A DNA stretch of 64,000 nt from Humulus lupulus. Its lineage: Eukaryota > Streptophyta > Magnoliopsida > Rosales > Cannabaceae. The position numbers and the translations under genes were made by a program. Positions 1 to 10,466 of the stretch are shown one piece after another (the stretch's first letter is position 1; each line of letters begins with the position of its first letter). The DNA is taken from the NCBI RefSeq assembly GCF_963169125.1, contig NC_084795.1:94050911-94114910 (forward strand). Direction: 5' to 3'. The notes under the pieces were generated by a model. The model was not told the origin of the DNA and ran no database searches. It was given only the letters and a program-made list of their open reading frames with translations.

Positions 1-1789
1 CACCCATATTTAGTAAGGGTATACTTTATAAGTTGTGTGTTTTTATGATTGTCTGGGTTAGTGTGATTGGCAGCTACAAGTGAGAAAGATTTGGTATTGT
101 GATTATGGAATAGGGTTGGGTGGCATTGCGTTTAATGCATCATGCTACGTTTATTGCGTCACACTATGTATAATGCGTCATGTTACGTGCAAGGCTCTAC
201 GCTACGTTTAACACATCCCGCTATGTTTAAAGTGTCACTTTACGTTCAACGCTCCGTGCTACGTTTAACGCGTCGCGCTATGTGTTATTTTTAGGCATGA
301 TCATGATGGTTTGATGTTTTATTAGAGATATGTTTTATCAATTAGTGAGATAAGAAGTTATGTTATGTAGTAGAGATGATATAGTTAAGCTAAAATTCAA
401 AACGATATAAGGACAAAAGTATGGTGTCAAAACAAAATGTTGTCATGATATGGTTCTAGGTAGCAAGTGTGTGTGAGTGGTTAGACTTTACGAGATTGTT
501 CTCTAAGGATAATGATTTGACTTGTTTATGAGATTAAGTTTGATTATGTACATGAGCAATGACAACAAAAAGGTACTAGGCTTCCAATTTGGCCGTTATT
601 GAGTGAATGGTCTGAGGTGATTCAGTATGGTAGACTGAGGATAGACAATAAGAAAATACTTTTTATAGTAACTCGATGTGTGCCAGATGGCGTTAAGAGA
701 AAGAGTAGGCGTGTGCATCTATGTGGTAAGGCCACTAGGTTCCCCGTTGACCAAAATGGTTTGAGGATGGGTGTAATCCTTTATCACCCTATACTTATGG
801 TGTGCTTTAGTATGCGTGTTATATATGTTATATATGTTTCTGCATGTATGCTTATTGTTGTTACACCGCTAGCCTTTGTGTGGTTAGTTGCTAGATTCTT
901 TTGTATGTTTGATTGTTGTTTGTCAACAATTTATGAAGTCATGTTGTGTTTGGTTCAACATGTCTTGGTTAAGGGGAGTTATCCAAATGGGGTAGAGAAG
1001 GCGATAAGTAGCTCTTACTAAGGAAGAAGGGATGTTGTTCCGATGTTAAGGAACTACTAGGGCTCTGGAGGAAAGGTGGAATCATCTAAGGTGAGCTACT
1101 CTTTGAGCAAAGGTAGAGCATGATCAGAATGCCCTTGATATTATCCTAGCCACATGGACTATTGAATGTCACACGTTACAGTTTTAGATTCAATGATCTC
1201 CAACAATAAAGAAGAAGTCAAGTTGTTGGGAGATGAGGGATTGGTTTGCTAGATGGAAACTATGAACTAGTGACACAAGGACTAGCCGATAGAAGAAGGA
1301 AATCTTAATTGCACTTATGACGGACACAAACGTTTTATTTATAAAGGATTTTGGTTCACGCTTTGATGCAGCACGAAAAACGGATGGGAAGCCAACAAGT
1401 ACTTGGTATAAGCTTTTTCATATGGAAGGTTTCCAAAGAAAGTTGGATGAACTCATCGAGCAGGACTGCCAGAGCTGGTTGACTCAAGACAGACAGTGAG
1501 CCAAGAATCATAAAGGATTTGGTGGTGATAAGGAACAAGTTACCAATTAAGTTTGACTTTGAAAGTGAGACTAAAAACTAGGATGTGGAGGAAATAATGG
1601 AGTGGAAAAGAGAATACACTATTAAGGACAACAAGAATTACGAAAGCTCATTGACGATCAATCATAGATCAAAAGTAATGGGAGGCAGTGGAAAGAATCC
1701 CATAACGATGGTAATTCCTCTTGATACTCTGGTCGTCGGTCGACTAGGAACTAGTCACGTGCTATTCATGTGCCTCTTAAACATGTCAT
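1..1789. other. Unassigned DNA, no gene recognised
   Basis: Apart from the 19-bp tandem units at 131-282 I recognise no gene here. Two open stretches on the plus strand (599-1021 and 1317-1499) lack a recognisable domain, compositional shift or plausible exon structure. The part from about 1050 to 1780 is less AT-rich than the DNA after it and may be decayed transposon interior, but no catalytic motif is visible. Confidence 0.5.
131..282. repeat. Eight diverged 19-bp tandem repeats
   Basis: The stretch divides without gaps into eight 19-base units. Most start with TTTAA or a close variant and end in CTACG or CTATG; a typical unit is TTTAACGCGTCGCGCTATG. Units differ from each other at several positions, mostly C/T and G/A exchanges, so the array is old. 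It ends sharply at 283. Its function is unknown. Confidence 0.85.
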
Positions 1790-2810
1790 GTCATCATGTA
1801 AATATTTTGGGAAACAAAATATATATATTATAAAATGATTTCGTACATAACGAAATCTTATAAAGTTTTATTAAAACTTTATATATATAATTATAATTAT
1901 ATTTAAACAATAATTAATTAATTAAATCATTTATTCAAATTAACTAATTATATTTTGAACCTTGATTTAATACTATTTATCAATTTGACACCAATTTGTC
2001 ATAATTACTAAATTTGCCCAAATTTCTCTTTTCTACTTTAAATTTCACATCTTAGTAAAACTGTCCAAAATGGACACAAAACAATTTTGACAATCCTAAT
2101 TGATACTTAAATCAATTAATCGAGACTATCTAGATGATTTGATCAAAGGCATTGTGGGGACCATGGACCCTTGAATTCAAGCTTCAATAAGTTACTATAA
2201 AATTATTGTCGAATATATTCACTACTTTATTAATTCATTGTGACTCCACTAAAGACTCGGAATTGCACTCTTGAACTCATAGAATGCTTTACACTTAAAG
2301 TAAATACATTATCCATTGTTACAACCAAAATTTGTCATTCAATCCTCTATAGACAATCTAAAACTGAGTCGGGTACAAATTACCATTTTACCCCTCATTG
2401 TATTTTATCCTTAAATACCACTAAGTTCCTTGTAAATGATATTTTTGTGAACTTTAATCACATAAATGAGTACTCAATCATTTAACTCATTTAACCAAGC
2501 TATCAAGTGATCATCATTTCACTTATTGCTAGAAGTTATAGATGTTCATATCTATAATTAACACTCTCACTCAATTATACTACCAAGTACCCAAAATGTA
2601 AGTATGGGCTAGTCTGTAGGGTAAGCTGGTAACGAATAAATCAAAGGACTTGAATAATACAATCAGTTAGAATACTAACCATTCAGAATTGAGATTGAAT
2701 TGACCTATGGTCAATTTTATGATATGATATATTAGATAATAACGATACATTTACTTATCTATCTAAAGTCAATATCGTTCTAGTCTGATGTAACAAATAC
2801 ATCTGATCTT
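1790..2810 (+). mobile_element. Copia-like LTR, first part (split by CACTA insertion)
   Basis: The AT-rich sequence around 2590-2810 (pattern: short stretch after CCAAGTACCCAAAATGTA, then GGGCTAGTC, then a run on AATACAATCA) resembles a widespread plant Ty1/copia LTR type that I recognise from memory. The matching second part lies at 8235-8549 beyond the CACTA-like element and ends in CCCCAACA, a plausible LTR terminus. The 5' edge is not defined; about 1790 is a guess from the start of the AT-rich block. No copia protein lies next to it, so it may be a solo LTR or a remnant. Confidence 0.45.
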
Positions 2811-2864
2811 ATCTACAAAAAATGATTTTTGGGAATAGCATTGCAAGTCTTAAAAAAAAAATTA

Positions 2865-3072
2865 GGACTCGCGGGGCGCAAGTCCTCTATTTGAGAGCCT
2901 TAAAAACTAAGGTTTTTTAGAACTCGCTTTGCGAGTCCTAAAAAATCTAGTTGAGTGCCTTTAATTAAGTTTTTAGGACTCGCAATGCGAGTCCTAAAAG
3001 AATGTGCGAGTCCTAAAAAATCTGGTTGAGTGCTTTAAGTAATTTTTTAAGGCTCGCTTTGTATGCCCTTAA
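2865..3072. repeat. Left subterminal palindromic repeats of the CACTA-like element
   Basis: At least four copies of a 19-24 base imperfect palindrome occur, for example GACTCGCAATGCGAGTC at about 2972. Spacers contain a repeated AAAATCT-GTTGAGTGC phrase. In characterised CACTA elements the subterminal repeats are transposase binding sites; assigning that role here is inference. Confidence 0.75.
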
Positions 3073-5525
3073 AAGTAATTTTTTTTATAAAAAAATGCAG
3101 CTACAATTTTCATTTTGATTTAGAAAAAATATATCCCTATGAGTGTCCAAAATGTATTATATATGTTAGATTTCTAAAATTTCAAAAGAAAATACAACAA
3201 AATAATTTTTTATTAATTACTCAAAAATATCATTTCAGTATTTAGTCTACTCGGCTTACAAAATCATATTACATGATAGTTTATACTAGAATCAAATTTT
3301 ATCATCACCAAATATTAAACAAGAAATATTACATTGTTAGTGAAATATATTGTTTATTCTAAGAATTTCAACTGTCAATGTTGTCTAGTATTGCGCCAAA
3401 GAAATGCATCTCAATATAGACCTGCACATTATAAAAAAGTTCTTCAATTATAAATATATTATAATTCAAACTTAAAAATAAGTAGACACACACAAAGTGT
3501 AATACTAAAGCAATTAGAGAATAAACACATACACATTCCTTCATTTGATCAAAGGAAAACATAATTACTAGTTCTATTGTTAAGAGACAAACTCAGAATA
3601 AGACATTATCCACTCTAAGTTTAAAAATAGATATCAAGAGCAACGTTAGATTTGAATAAATATTTTGATATAATGCCATGTAACTCATAAATTATGGATG
3701 AATAACTAGAATAGGGGTCAATGGTTTCGAAAATCCTTAATGGAAAAAATTGTCTAATAGAAAGCAACACCTCCTTTATTTGAAAAACATTTCCCTAAAC
3801 AACTTCTTAATCATATGTAATTGGAACTTATGATGGAAAAAGATATTAAAACTATTATATTGCACATCAAATTCTTTGTTTATTTGTAATAACTGATGAT
3901 GGTTTTTTTTATCTTTTTATCTTTTAGCCAAGGACATTTTATGAAACAATTTTTCGCATTGTAAATACGATCAATTTTAACATATAACTTAATCAAAATC
4001 CTCCCCACAATTACACCTATTTCACGAAATGGAACCTATAATTACTAATAAGAAGAAACAAACTCAATCCACCAAAAACACATTTACATGCAAAGAGAGG
4101 AAGATTAATTAAAAAGAAAACCAAAACCATGCCAATTTGAAAGTTGAAACAAGAAATATAAGAGTGAAAAAAATAACAGAAAGGCAATTGGTACGCGAGA
4201 GGAAGAGTAGAGGTTTCATCAAGCAGAGTATATTGATTTTGCTCAATTTCAGATAGCCACAAAATGGTTGTATAAGAGATAAGTACGTATAAGAGAACTG
4301 AAAGGCATTAACAACTATATTCTTATTACAGATAGAAAAATAAGATAAAAAGGAAAACATGAAGAAAAAAAATTCAGAATCTAAACCCAGAAACACCAAG
4401 TACAAGCACAATTGAAAGAGATTGAAAAAGATCATCATGAGCTAGAGACAACTCAAGCCTTTAATGAAACCCCTTCTACGCAACTAAAACCATCAAATAT
4501 TTTAAAAAAATACTCACTTCAGCTACCTGTGAAGTAACCCCAAGCGTTGATTCTAGATAATAAATTTCTTCATGCTATATAAATATATATATATATTCCT
4601 AAAAACCAAATATCATATATCCTAAATCTATTTCAAATCATATAAACCCTAGAAATTAGGTTAAAAAGGTAAGAAAATAGGCCACAATCACCAACGTAAG
4701 CTTAGTTAAAGGTTCACAATAGGTGGCAGAACAAACACCATTGAAGGATCTTTCTAAGATTAAACTTTCAGAATGTTATATTATATGTATGATTCTAAAA
4801 TCTCACAGACGGGGTTTATTCAACAACCTATTTTACTCTTTTGGGAGAGAAAATATGAGGATTTGCTTCAAATTCTAGAAAGACCTATCCTGCACTTATA
4901 ATCTCGAAAGCACAAATCTGTGATCACATAGTTACTCTAAATCGGCTCTTTTGAGGCTCGGATTAAGCAAATTTTGTGATTAGTAGAAAAATTTAAATTC
5001 AACTTAATTATTAATTAGGCGGTCAAATGTTAAATATCCGGATCACAAATTTATCATTGTGGCAGCCATCTTTTTCATATTTCCACACAAAACTAAGTAC
5101 AAAAAAATCTATAGAAAATCAGACAGCATATCCCCTAATTTACTAGCCTAGCCATATATCACAATCAACACCAACATGTCAAACAAATCAAACAACACAC
5201 AAGTTTTCATCCATATATCACCGCAGCACACAAAATTCTCATAACCTACTTCACTAAGACATGCAAGTTTTCAACCTTCCGTTATCACCACAGCACATAG
5301 AATTCCCATAACCTACTTCACTACGGATGAATATCTAAGATATTCAAACTCCACTAAGTACAAAAATATTTGACAGATAGCCATAAATAAGAAGTCTTAA
5401 CTCAACTAGGAAACTATTTTTTTATAATTCAAACTCAGATAAGCTCAAATAAAAATCTTTAAAATATATGAAAGTAAAAATGCAATCAATTTCTAATTAC
5501 ATGATACATGTTTGGTATTAATTAC
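3073..5525. other. AT-rich interior of the CACTA-like element, no gene recognised
   Basis: Low-complexity AT-rich sequence. A possible further splice donor on the minus strand lies near 4532 (a reversed CACAG/GTAGCT junction), which could mark another exon or intron of the captured gene seen at 5526-6906. The coding side is too short and featureless to call. Confidence 0.4.
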
Positions 5526-5618
5526 CTGTTCTACACCTTGAACTGAGGACCTTTCCTTTCTGGAAGCATCACCATGTTCAACTTCAGCAGCTAAACTGTC
5601 ATGGACGTCCACAACATC
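5526..5618 (-). pseudogene. Probable acidic exon of the captured gene
   Basis: On the minus strand an AG acceptor (reversed TTAATAG at about 5619-5625) is followed by 93 open bases and a GTAATT donor at 5525. The 31 residues start DVVDVHDS and are rich in Asp, Glu, Ser and Val, ending VQGVEQ. Plant glucosidase II beta subunits have a long acidic low-complexity segment after the coiled coil, which makes this a plausible next exon. Sequence match alone would not establish it. Confidence 0.45.
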
Positions 5619-6219
5619 CTATTAACAGTGGTAAACATGAGAAGTAAAGGCAGTGAGAATATTTACAAAAGCAATTCATATTGCTTATAATAACAGACCA
5701 ATTTCAAACAAAAAAATATTCTAAATGTTATTGCTGCAGTGCAGGAATAAAATCCACAATAGCAAGAACTACTAAAAAAGACTCCAGCAATCAAAACCAT
5801 CACACAAGAAAAAGAAACTGACAATTTATTCTTCCTTATGATACTACAACAAGTAGATGTAGTTGTTTCGCATATGTATATGTAGAAAGAAAAAATTCTA
5901 ACACTGTACAACTTCCAGTTCTCGTGCTGCTCAAAATAAGGTGAGCTTTGTATTGGTTTGGAGAAAAATAAAAACATGAGAAGCCTATTACTCACACATG
6001 GAAAAAAATAAACTTTCGAATGTACACCTCCCAAGACCCATACTTATTTTTCATTAATACAAAATATCACTTCATTGAGCATTGGAAGTTCATTAAAAGA
6101 TACTGACCCATATGCAAGTTGAAATAATTTGCATAAACCCTATGAATAATGACATATATCATAAGTTCACTACCCAACTTAGATAAAATAAATATGAATA
6201 GGGAATGAGGAGATCATAC

Positions 6220-6457
6220 CTCTAAGCTGCTGGACAAGTCCTTTAAGTGTTTTCTCTTCATTTTGTAGCTGTGATAGCTCGGCCTCATACTTAGCGATAG
6301 CTGTTTTTGCTAGTTCAATTTCCTGCTTTCTTATTGCAACACCCTCTTGAAGTCACAATTTTTTTCATCAATTTGTCCCTTGCCACTTTCCCAGCCTCCC
6401 AACATGTATTAAGGCATTTCCCTTTATCATCATACTCATCACTCCCATCACAGCAAT
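6220..6457 (-). pseudogene. PRKCSH-like exon: LDL-receptor class A end plus coiled coil
   Basis: Starts after a CTCAG acceptor and ends at a GTATGA donor. It supplies the second half of an LDLa-type calcium-binding motif (DGSDEYDD with paired Cys), then [14 protein letters not shown] and a Glu/Lys-rich helix. The first codon is split with the preceding exon (TGCG/ATTGC gives Cys-Asp-Cys). The frame shift after KKIVT separates the two halves, so no full-length product can be made. Confidence 0.82.
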
Positions 6458-6810
6458 CTGAGATTAAGGACTAGTTAAAGCAGATTAGAGAAGACAAGTA
6501 TCCAGCTCAAAACAACAATTCAGTAAAAAGATCTAATAATTCTATATTACATCCTACATGCACGCCACATTTAATAAAACATGATCATCAGAGAAAAACA
6601 AAAGGCTTATTACGATTGAATTCCCATTACTAATTCAATAAGATTTTTTTTTATCCCTGATCAATGACATAGTTTCTTCTAAAATCACAATCCTCTCCAA
6701 AGAAAGAACTCAAAGTATAAGAAAAATAAACTAGGGAAATAGAACATGGAAGGAAAACTGGTTCTTGCGTCTATACAAGTTATTAAAGCAGTGAATTTAA
6801 AGCTACTTAC

Positions 6811-6906
6811 CGCACATACCATCATTCACTCTAGAAGAGAATAGCACTTTAGGAGCATGCCCTGCAGTTCAACAATAGAATCTTCCATTTGGACAAGAAG
6901 ATGTTC
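6811..6906 (-). pseudogene. PRKCSH-like exon with in-frame stop
   Basis: Starts after a TTGTAG acceptor and ends TGTGCG before a GTAAGT donor. It reads T-S-S-C-P-N-G-R-F-Y-C, a TGA stop, then TAGHAPKVLFSSRVNDGMC. The stop replaces the Arg usual in the family; CGA to TGA is a single C-to-T change at a CG site. Confidence 0.82.
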
Positions 6907-7118
6907 CTACAACCCACCAAAAAAATATGCATATCATTTATCAAAATCAATAAATCACAAAGACACCCAATAGAAAAGTATAACATTTCACTAAACAATG
7001 CAATGAAAAGAAAGGGAAAAGAAAAACCAAATGAATGATATACAAACTGCAGTAAAGTTAGCAAGTATAATAACCAAAAAAAATCCCATCCCCATAAGAA
7101 ATCAGATACATCTTTCAC

Positions 7119-7700
7119 CTAATATAGATAAATAATCAAATTCAGTAAAATATAGGAGAGGAAGATGATTCTTCTCATCATTCGATCCCCATCCCCACCA
7201 TTGAGCCCGCATCTGAGACGAGGAAGACCACGAGCCCAGACCCACACCTCTTCCCCGTCACCGTCGTAGCCTTGCCGTAAATTGATCGGGACTAATAGCA
7301 TAGGATCCTCTCTTTGTGAGAGAAAACAAAGTGAGAAAGAGAACCATTTAAGATAAAAAATTACAACCCCATATGCCAAAATAACATTAGAAAACATGTA
7401 TGACTACCTAACTAATCACAGATAGTCAAACAAGAGGCTCGGGGTAGTTGAAATCTCGCCAAAAAGTGCAAGAGGTGGACGCTTTGGACCATTGGTTGAC
7501 AGCCCTGGGCAGCGCGTATAGTGGTGAGCTCGCAGGGGTCGACGTTTTGAGGGCCGACGGTTCGATTGGGCTGGCACGTGTACGGATCCGGCGATGGGAC
7601 GATGGCCGTTCGGGCCTGGCAGAGGCAACACAGTGAGAGAGAGAAAGAGGCTTCGGGGAAGATAGAGGAAAAGAGGGAGAGAGAAAAGATGTTTCATATT
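7119..7700. other. GC-richer block inside the CACTA-like element, origin unknown
   Basis: From about 7180 to 7640 the base composition is clearly more GC-rich than the surrounding element. It may be further captured host DNA, for example the 5' part of the glucosidase gene or another gene. I could not match it to exon 1 of that gene and saw no convincing reading frame, so no product is assigned. A GA-rich run ends it at about 7633-7690. Confidence 0.4.
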
Positions 7701-7899
7701 TTTTTTATTTTAAAATTTTCTTATTTATTTAATTGAAAAAAACAAATATCTAATATATAAATTCTTTTTTAGTTAACATAATTTATTTTTTATTTAAATT
7801 AAAAACATCTTGTGTGTGACTGAAATATATCCCCAAATGTGTATTTTGACCCTATATATATTTTCGAAACAAATGAGGGTTTTTATGCTCTTATACTTA

Positions 7900-8160
7900 A
7901 CAATTTTAAGGACTTGCTTTGAGAGTCCTTAATACTCTTTTAGGACTCGCAAAACGAGTCTTTAAAAGTCACCATTCCTAATTTTTCAGCCCAAGTGTTT
8001 TTAGGACTCACAAATTGAGTCCTTAAAGAGTATTAAGGACTTCCAAAGCAAGTCCTTAAAATTTTTAAGTAAAACACTCATTTTTTAGCCCAGATTTTTT
8101 TAGGACACTCATTGCGAATCCTAAATTGTGTTTTTTCATGACTCTCAATGAGTGTCCTAA
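7900..8160. repeat. Right subterminal repeats of the CACTA-like element
   Basis: Repeated words such as AAGGACTTGCTTTGAGAGTCC, written here only as its core GGACTTGCTTTGAGAGTCC, and AGGACTCGCAAAACGAGTCT alternate with TTTTTAGCCCA spacers. Larger inverted copies exist: the stretch near 7915 is matched in reverse near 8030. They correspond to the left-end array at 2865-3072. Confidence 0.72.
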
Positions 8161-8234
8161 AAACTCCATAAATATTTTACTTGCATTTATGTGCATGTCC
8201 TAAAAAAGTGTCTCGTAAATGGTATTTTGTAGTA

Positions 8235-8549
8235 GTATAACATTACAATGTATAAGTAGATCATATCATAGATTGGCAAGTAGGTGTAAATCCTGTGCAC
8301 CGACTAATCTTAGGACTAACTTATTTTTGAACATATAATCATATTTATATTCCACTGTGATTACGTCACTACAAATATGATAGTTATATGCTCGAGATTT
8401 AACCGAATTTTATATCAAACAAATAATCATGAAAATAAAACATGTGAGCAAAGTGATTGACCAAGTCAAAAATAATTTCTATTCTTTTATTGATAATAAA
8501 ATGAGATTACAAAGAAATTGGGTTTTAATTAAGGCATAAAACCCCAACA
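8235..8549 (+). mobile_element. Copia-like LTR, second part
   Basis: Continues the LTR interrupted at 2810 (phrases CCTGTGCACCGACTAATCT and TATATTCCACTGTGATTACG fit the same plant LTR type from memory). It ends ACCCCAACA at 8549. No primer site follows, so this is not clearly a 5' LTR. Confidence 0.45.
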
Positions 8550-9479
8550 AATTGATGTCGTAAAATTCGTTGTTGATTTTAATCGATGTCAAAACGTGTT
8601 TTTATAGCATTGATTCATAGAGTGACAGTGCCAATAGAAAAGAAAAACAAATAAGGAAAGCTAACTCTATAGAACTAAGGTTAGCTCCAATATTACTTTC
8701 AAATATTGAATAAAGTAAAAGCCCTCCATGTACATTCAAGATTGTTTGGCATAATTTTTTTTTATTTTTACTTTTATATAATTGAAAAATAAAGTAAAAG
8801 CATAAGTCTTTTTTAGTGTTTGTGTCAAAATCTTCCCAAAACAATAACTTTCCAAATTTTGAAAGATCTTCTTCTTCAACTTGTGAATGTTGATGTAGCC
8901 TTGGAACACACATTCAATTAACCCAATCAACTTTGTGAATATGTTCTTCAATAGAATTGAAAGATTGAACTAGAAGGGGAGTACCTGCAAAAAGATTCTC
9001 TGATGCTTAAGTCAGTCAATGATTCGCTTTCTAATTCTACAATCAAGAAATGTGAAAATGAATCCAAGGTCCCCAAAATGAGTCCATTTCCTACTATTTA
9101 TAGAAAAATAAACGGGAGTAAGGATAAAAAATCTTATTCTGATTGGTCCATGTGGCAGTCTTTACAATTTTTTTCTCGCTTATTTTTCGCTTCTTTCAAA
9201 CCAAGTTATGAGCTCGATCATAGAGGATTTAATTTTTTTTCTACTCTTACTAAATTTCCACGTGATTTTCTATTGTAAAATGCCCTATTCTACTTTCCTT
9301 TGCAAACGTTCATTAATCGATATTTATTTAGAAAAAATACAACAATTGTTTAAAAAATTCAGTGGGGCCTTATTAAAACATGCATTGTTGTCCCATTTGT
9401 TAAAATCAAAATGTAAAGTCTTTCATGCAAATTTTTAAAATGAAAATAGTAAAGTCCCACTGAAAATATAATTAAATAG
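8550..9479. other. AT-rich spacer, no gene recognised
   Basis: Short overlapping open frames on both strands (8602-8951, 9003-9438) have no recognisable domain and a composition like random AT-rich DNA. I see no promoter, RNA gene or repeat worth naming. Confidence 0.5.
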
Positions 9480-10466
9480 GAAAAACTCATAAGAATGTTC
9501 TTTGGCGTTCCTAGATCGTTTTGTGTTCATTAGTGCCCCACTACATACATACTTAGACCATGGAACACCCCACATCACCATGCGTACCAATGAGAAAACC
9601 TAATGCCTATCTGAAAGGAGAAAAAGTAAGGGGGTGAGCTAAAAGCCCAGTAAGGAAGTACAAACAAGAACAACAATTCACATAAGTACAATACAAAACT
9701 ATTCTCATCATATAAGCTTAAAATGACATATCATAGACATATCATAATCTCATACACTTTATCTGAAAATTCATCATAACAAATAAAGCAAATAGTTATA
9801 TGAGGTAACCAGTAAAGCATGACTCGATAACTCCTCCTCTTGCCCTCGTGGGGCTCTTTGGCGCGTCTGCCCTATGAGTTATGTCATACCTTAGTAACTC
9901 ATTTGTTGTGTCACGTTTCAACACGCTAACAACAATGTGCTTTTCATACATTCAAACAATACATACATACATATCAACTTATCTCACAACTGATATCTCA
10001 TACAGGTCAACATAATAGCATAAGAATTTCTTGCTAACTTTCTTACCTCGGTCCAAGCTACAGAATGTGAGATGGCTTTCACAACAAGCCTAGAAAAGTC
10101 AAACAAATACTCTTCTTAATATCAAGTAAAACTAAATACACCTCACAAACATACCTCACATGTGCATGGGTCATACACACATGGCACAAGTTGCACCACA
10201 ACTTTCATCATACAACAACTTCACATAAAATCACAAAAAAAATAATATCAATTCTACTAAGAAATCCTTAATGGTTTCAAAACAAGAACCATGCATTTAA
10301 TTAAATAGCATACATTTGAACGTAAAAATAAATTTTCATGTAAAATTCATATGTGGGAGGGTTCTTAAAACTTGCTTTGAAGTTGGTAAATTGTATTCAT
10401 TTATTTTCTTGTCACTTTCATAAAAAAATCAGCAAGCAATCATAATTTACCCACTTGATTAATACT
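9480..10466 (-). mobile_element. Old LTR remnant, outer host of Tat-1 (piece 1)
   Basis: The order of landmarks (GTGAGCTAAAAGCCCAGTAA near 9635, a GGGGCTC-type block near 9850, then TTTCTTACCTCGGTCCAAG near 10040) parallels the minus-oriented Tekay-type LTRs later in the window, such as 54180-54860. It is cut at 10466 by Tat-1 and probably continues at 27689-28185 and 36549 onward. Left edge and family are uncertain. Confidence 0.35.

Larger units (their letters stand above)
5526..6906 (-). pseudogene. Captured glucosidase II beta-subunit gene fragment (PRKCSH family), disabled
   Basis: Read on the minus strand, two exons join in phase into the N-terminal cysteine-rich region of the ER glucosidase II regulatory subunit, which helps trim glucose from N-glycans in glycoprotein quality control. 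Exon 6906-6811 gives SCPNGRFYC, then a stop (TGA where family members have Arg), then FSSRVNDGMC. Exon 6457-6220 continues with [14 protein letters not shown] and [14 protein letters not shown], then the coiled-coil phrase AKYEAELSQLQNEEKTLKGL. Introns with GT donors and AG acceptors are kept, so DNA rather than an mRNA copy was captured. A frame shift (apparently 2 bases lost) lies near 6353, between ARDKLMKKI and the coiled coil. A third open exon-like block, 5618-5526, acidic and 31 codons long, may be the following acidic segment. The first exon and the C-terminal mannose-6-phosphate-receptor-like domain are not seen. It sits inside the CACTA-like element. Confidence 0.82.
2811..8234. mobile_element. 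CACTA-like (CMC/En-Spm) non-autonomous transposon
   Basis: The left end reads ATCTACAAAAAATG and the right end, reversed, reads TACTACAAAATACC. Both are close to the CACTACAAAA terminus of plant CACTA elements. Both ends then carry many short direct and inverted copies of a word of the form AGGACTCGC-GCGAGTCC (2865-3072 and 7900-8160), the subterminal repeat layout typical of this superfamily. No transposase motif is visible inside, so the element would depend on a transposase supplied in trans. The interior holds broken exons of a host gene (5526-6906). The expected 3-bp target duplication is not clear (CTT on the left, GTA on the right), so the ends are uncertain by a few bases. Confidence 0.7.

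Noticed and set aside
599..1021. 140-codon plus-strand open frame near the left edge
   Set aside because: No domain, no start context, odd residue mix (Cys/Val-rich) and neighbours without genes; likely chance.
2808..2810. 3-bp duplication for the CACTA-like element
   Set aside because: CTT and GTA do not match; other registers (TAT) need unequal ends.
2865..3072. Repeats as a CRISPR-like or palindromic regulatory array
   Set aside because: Irregular spacing, plant context and a partner array at the other end fit transposon subterminal repeats.
5526..6906. Functional glucosidase II beta gene
   Set aside because: In-frame stop, frame shift, missing first exon and missing C-terminal lectin-like domain.
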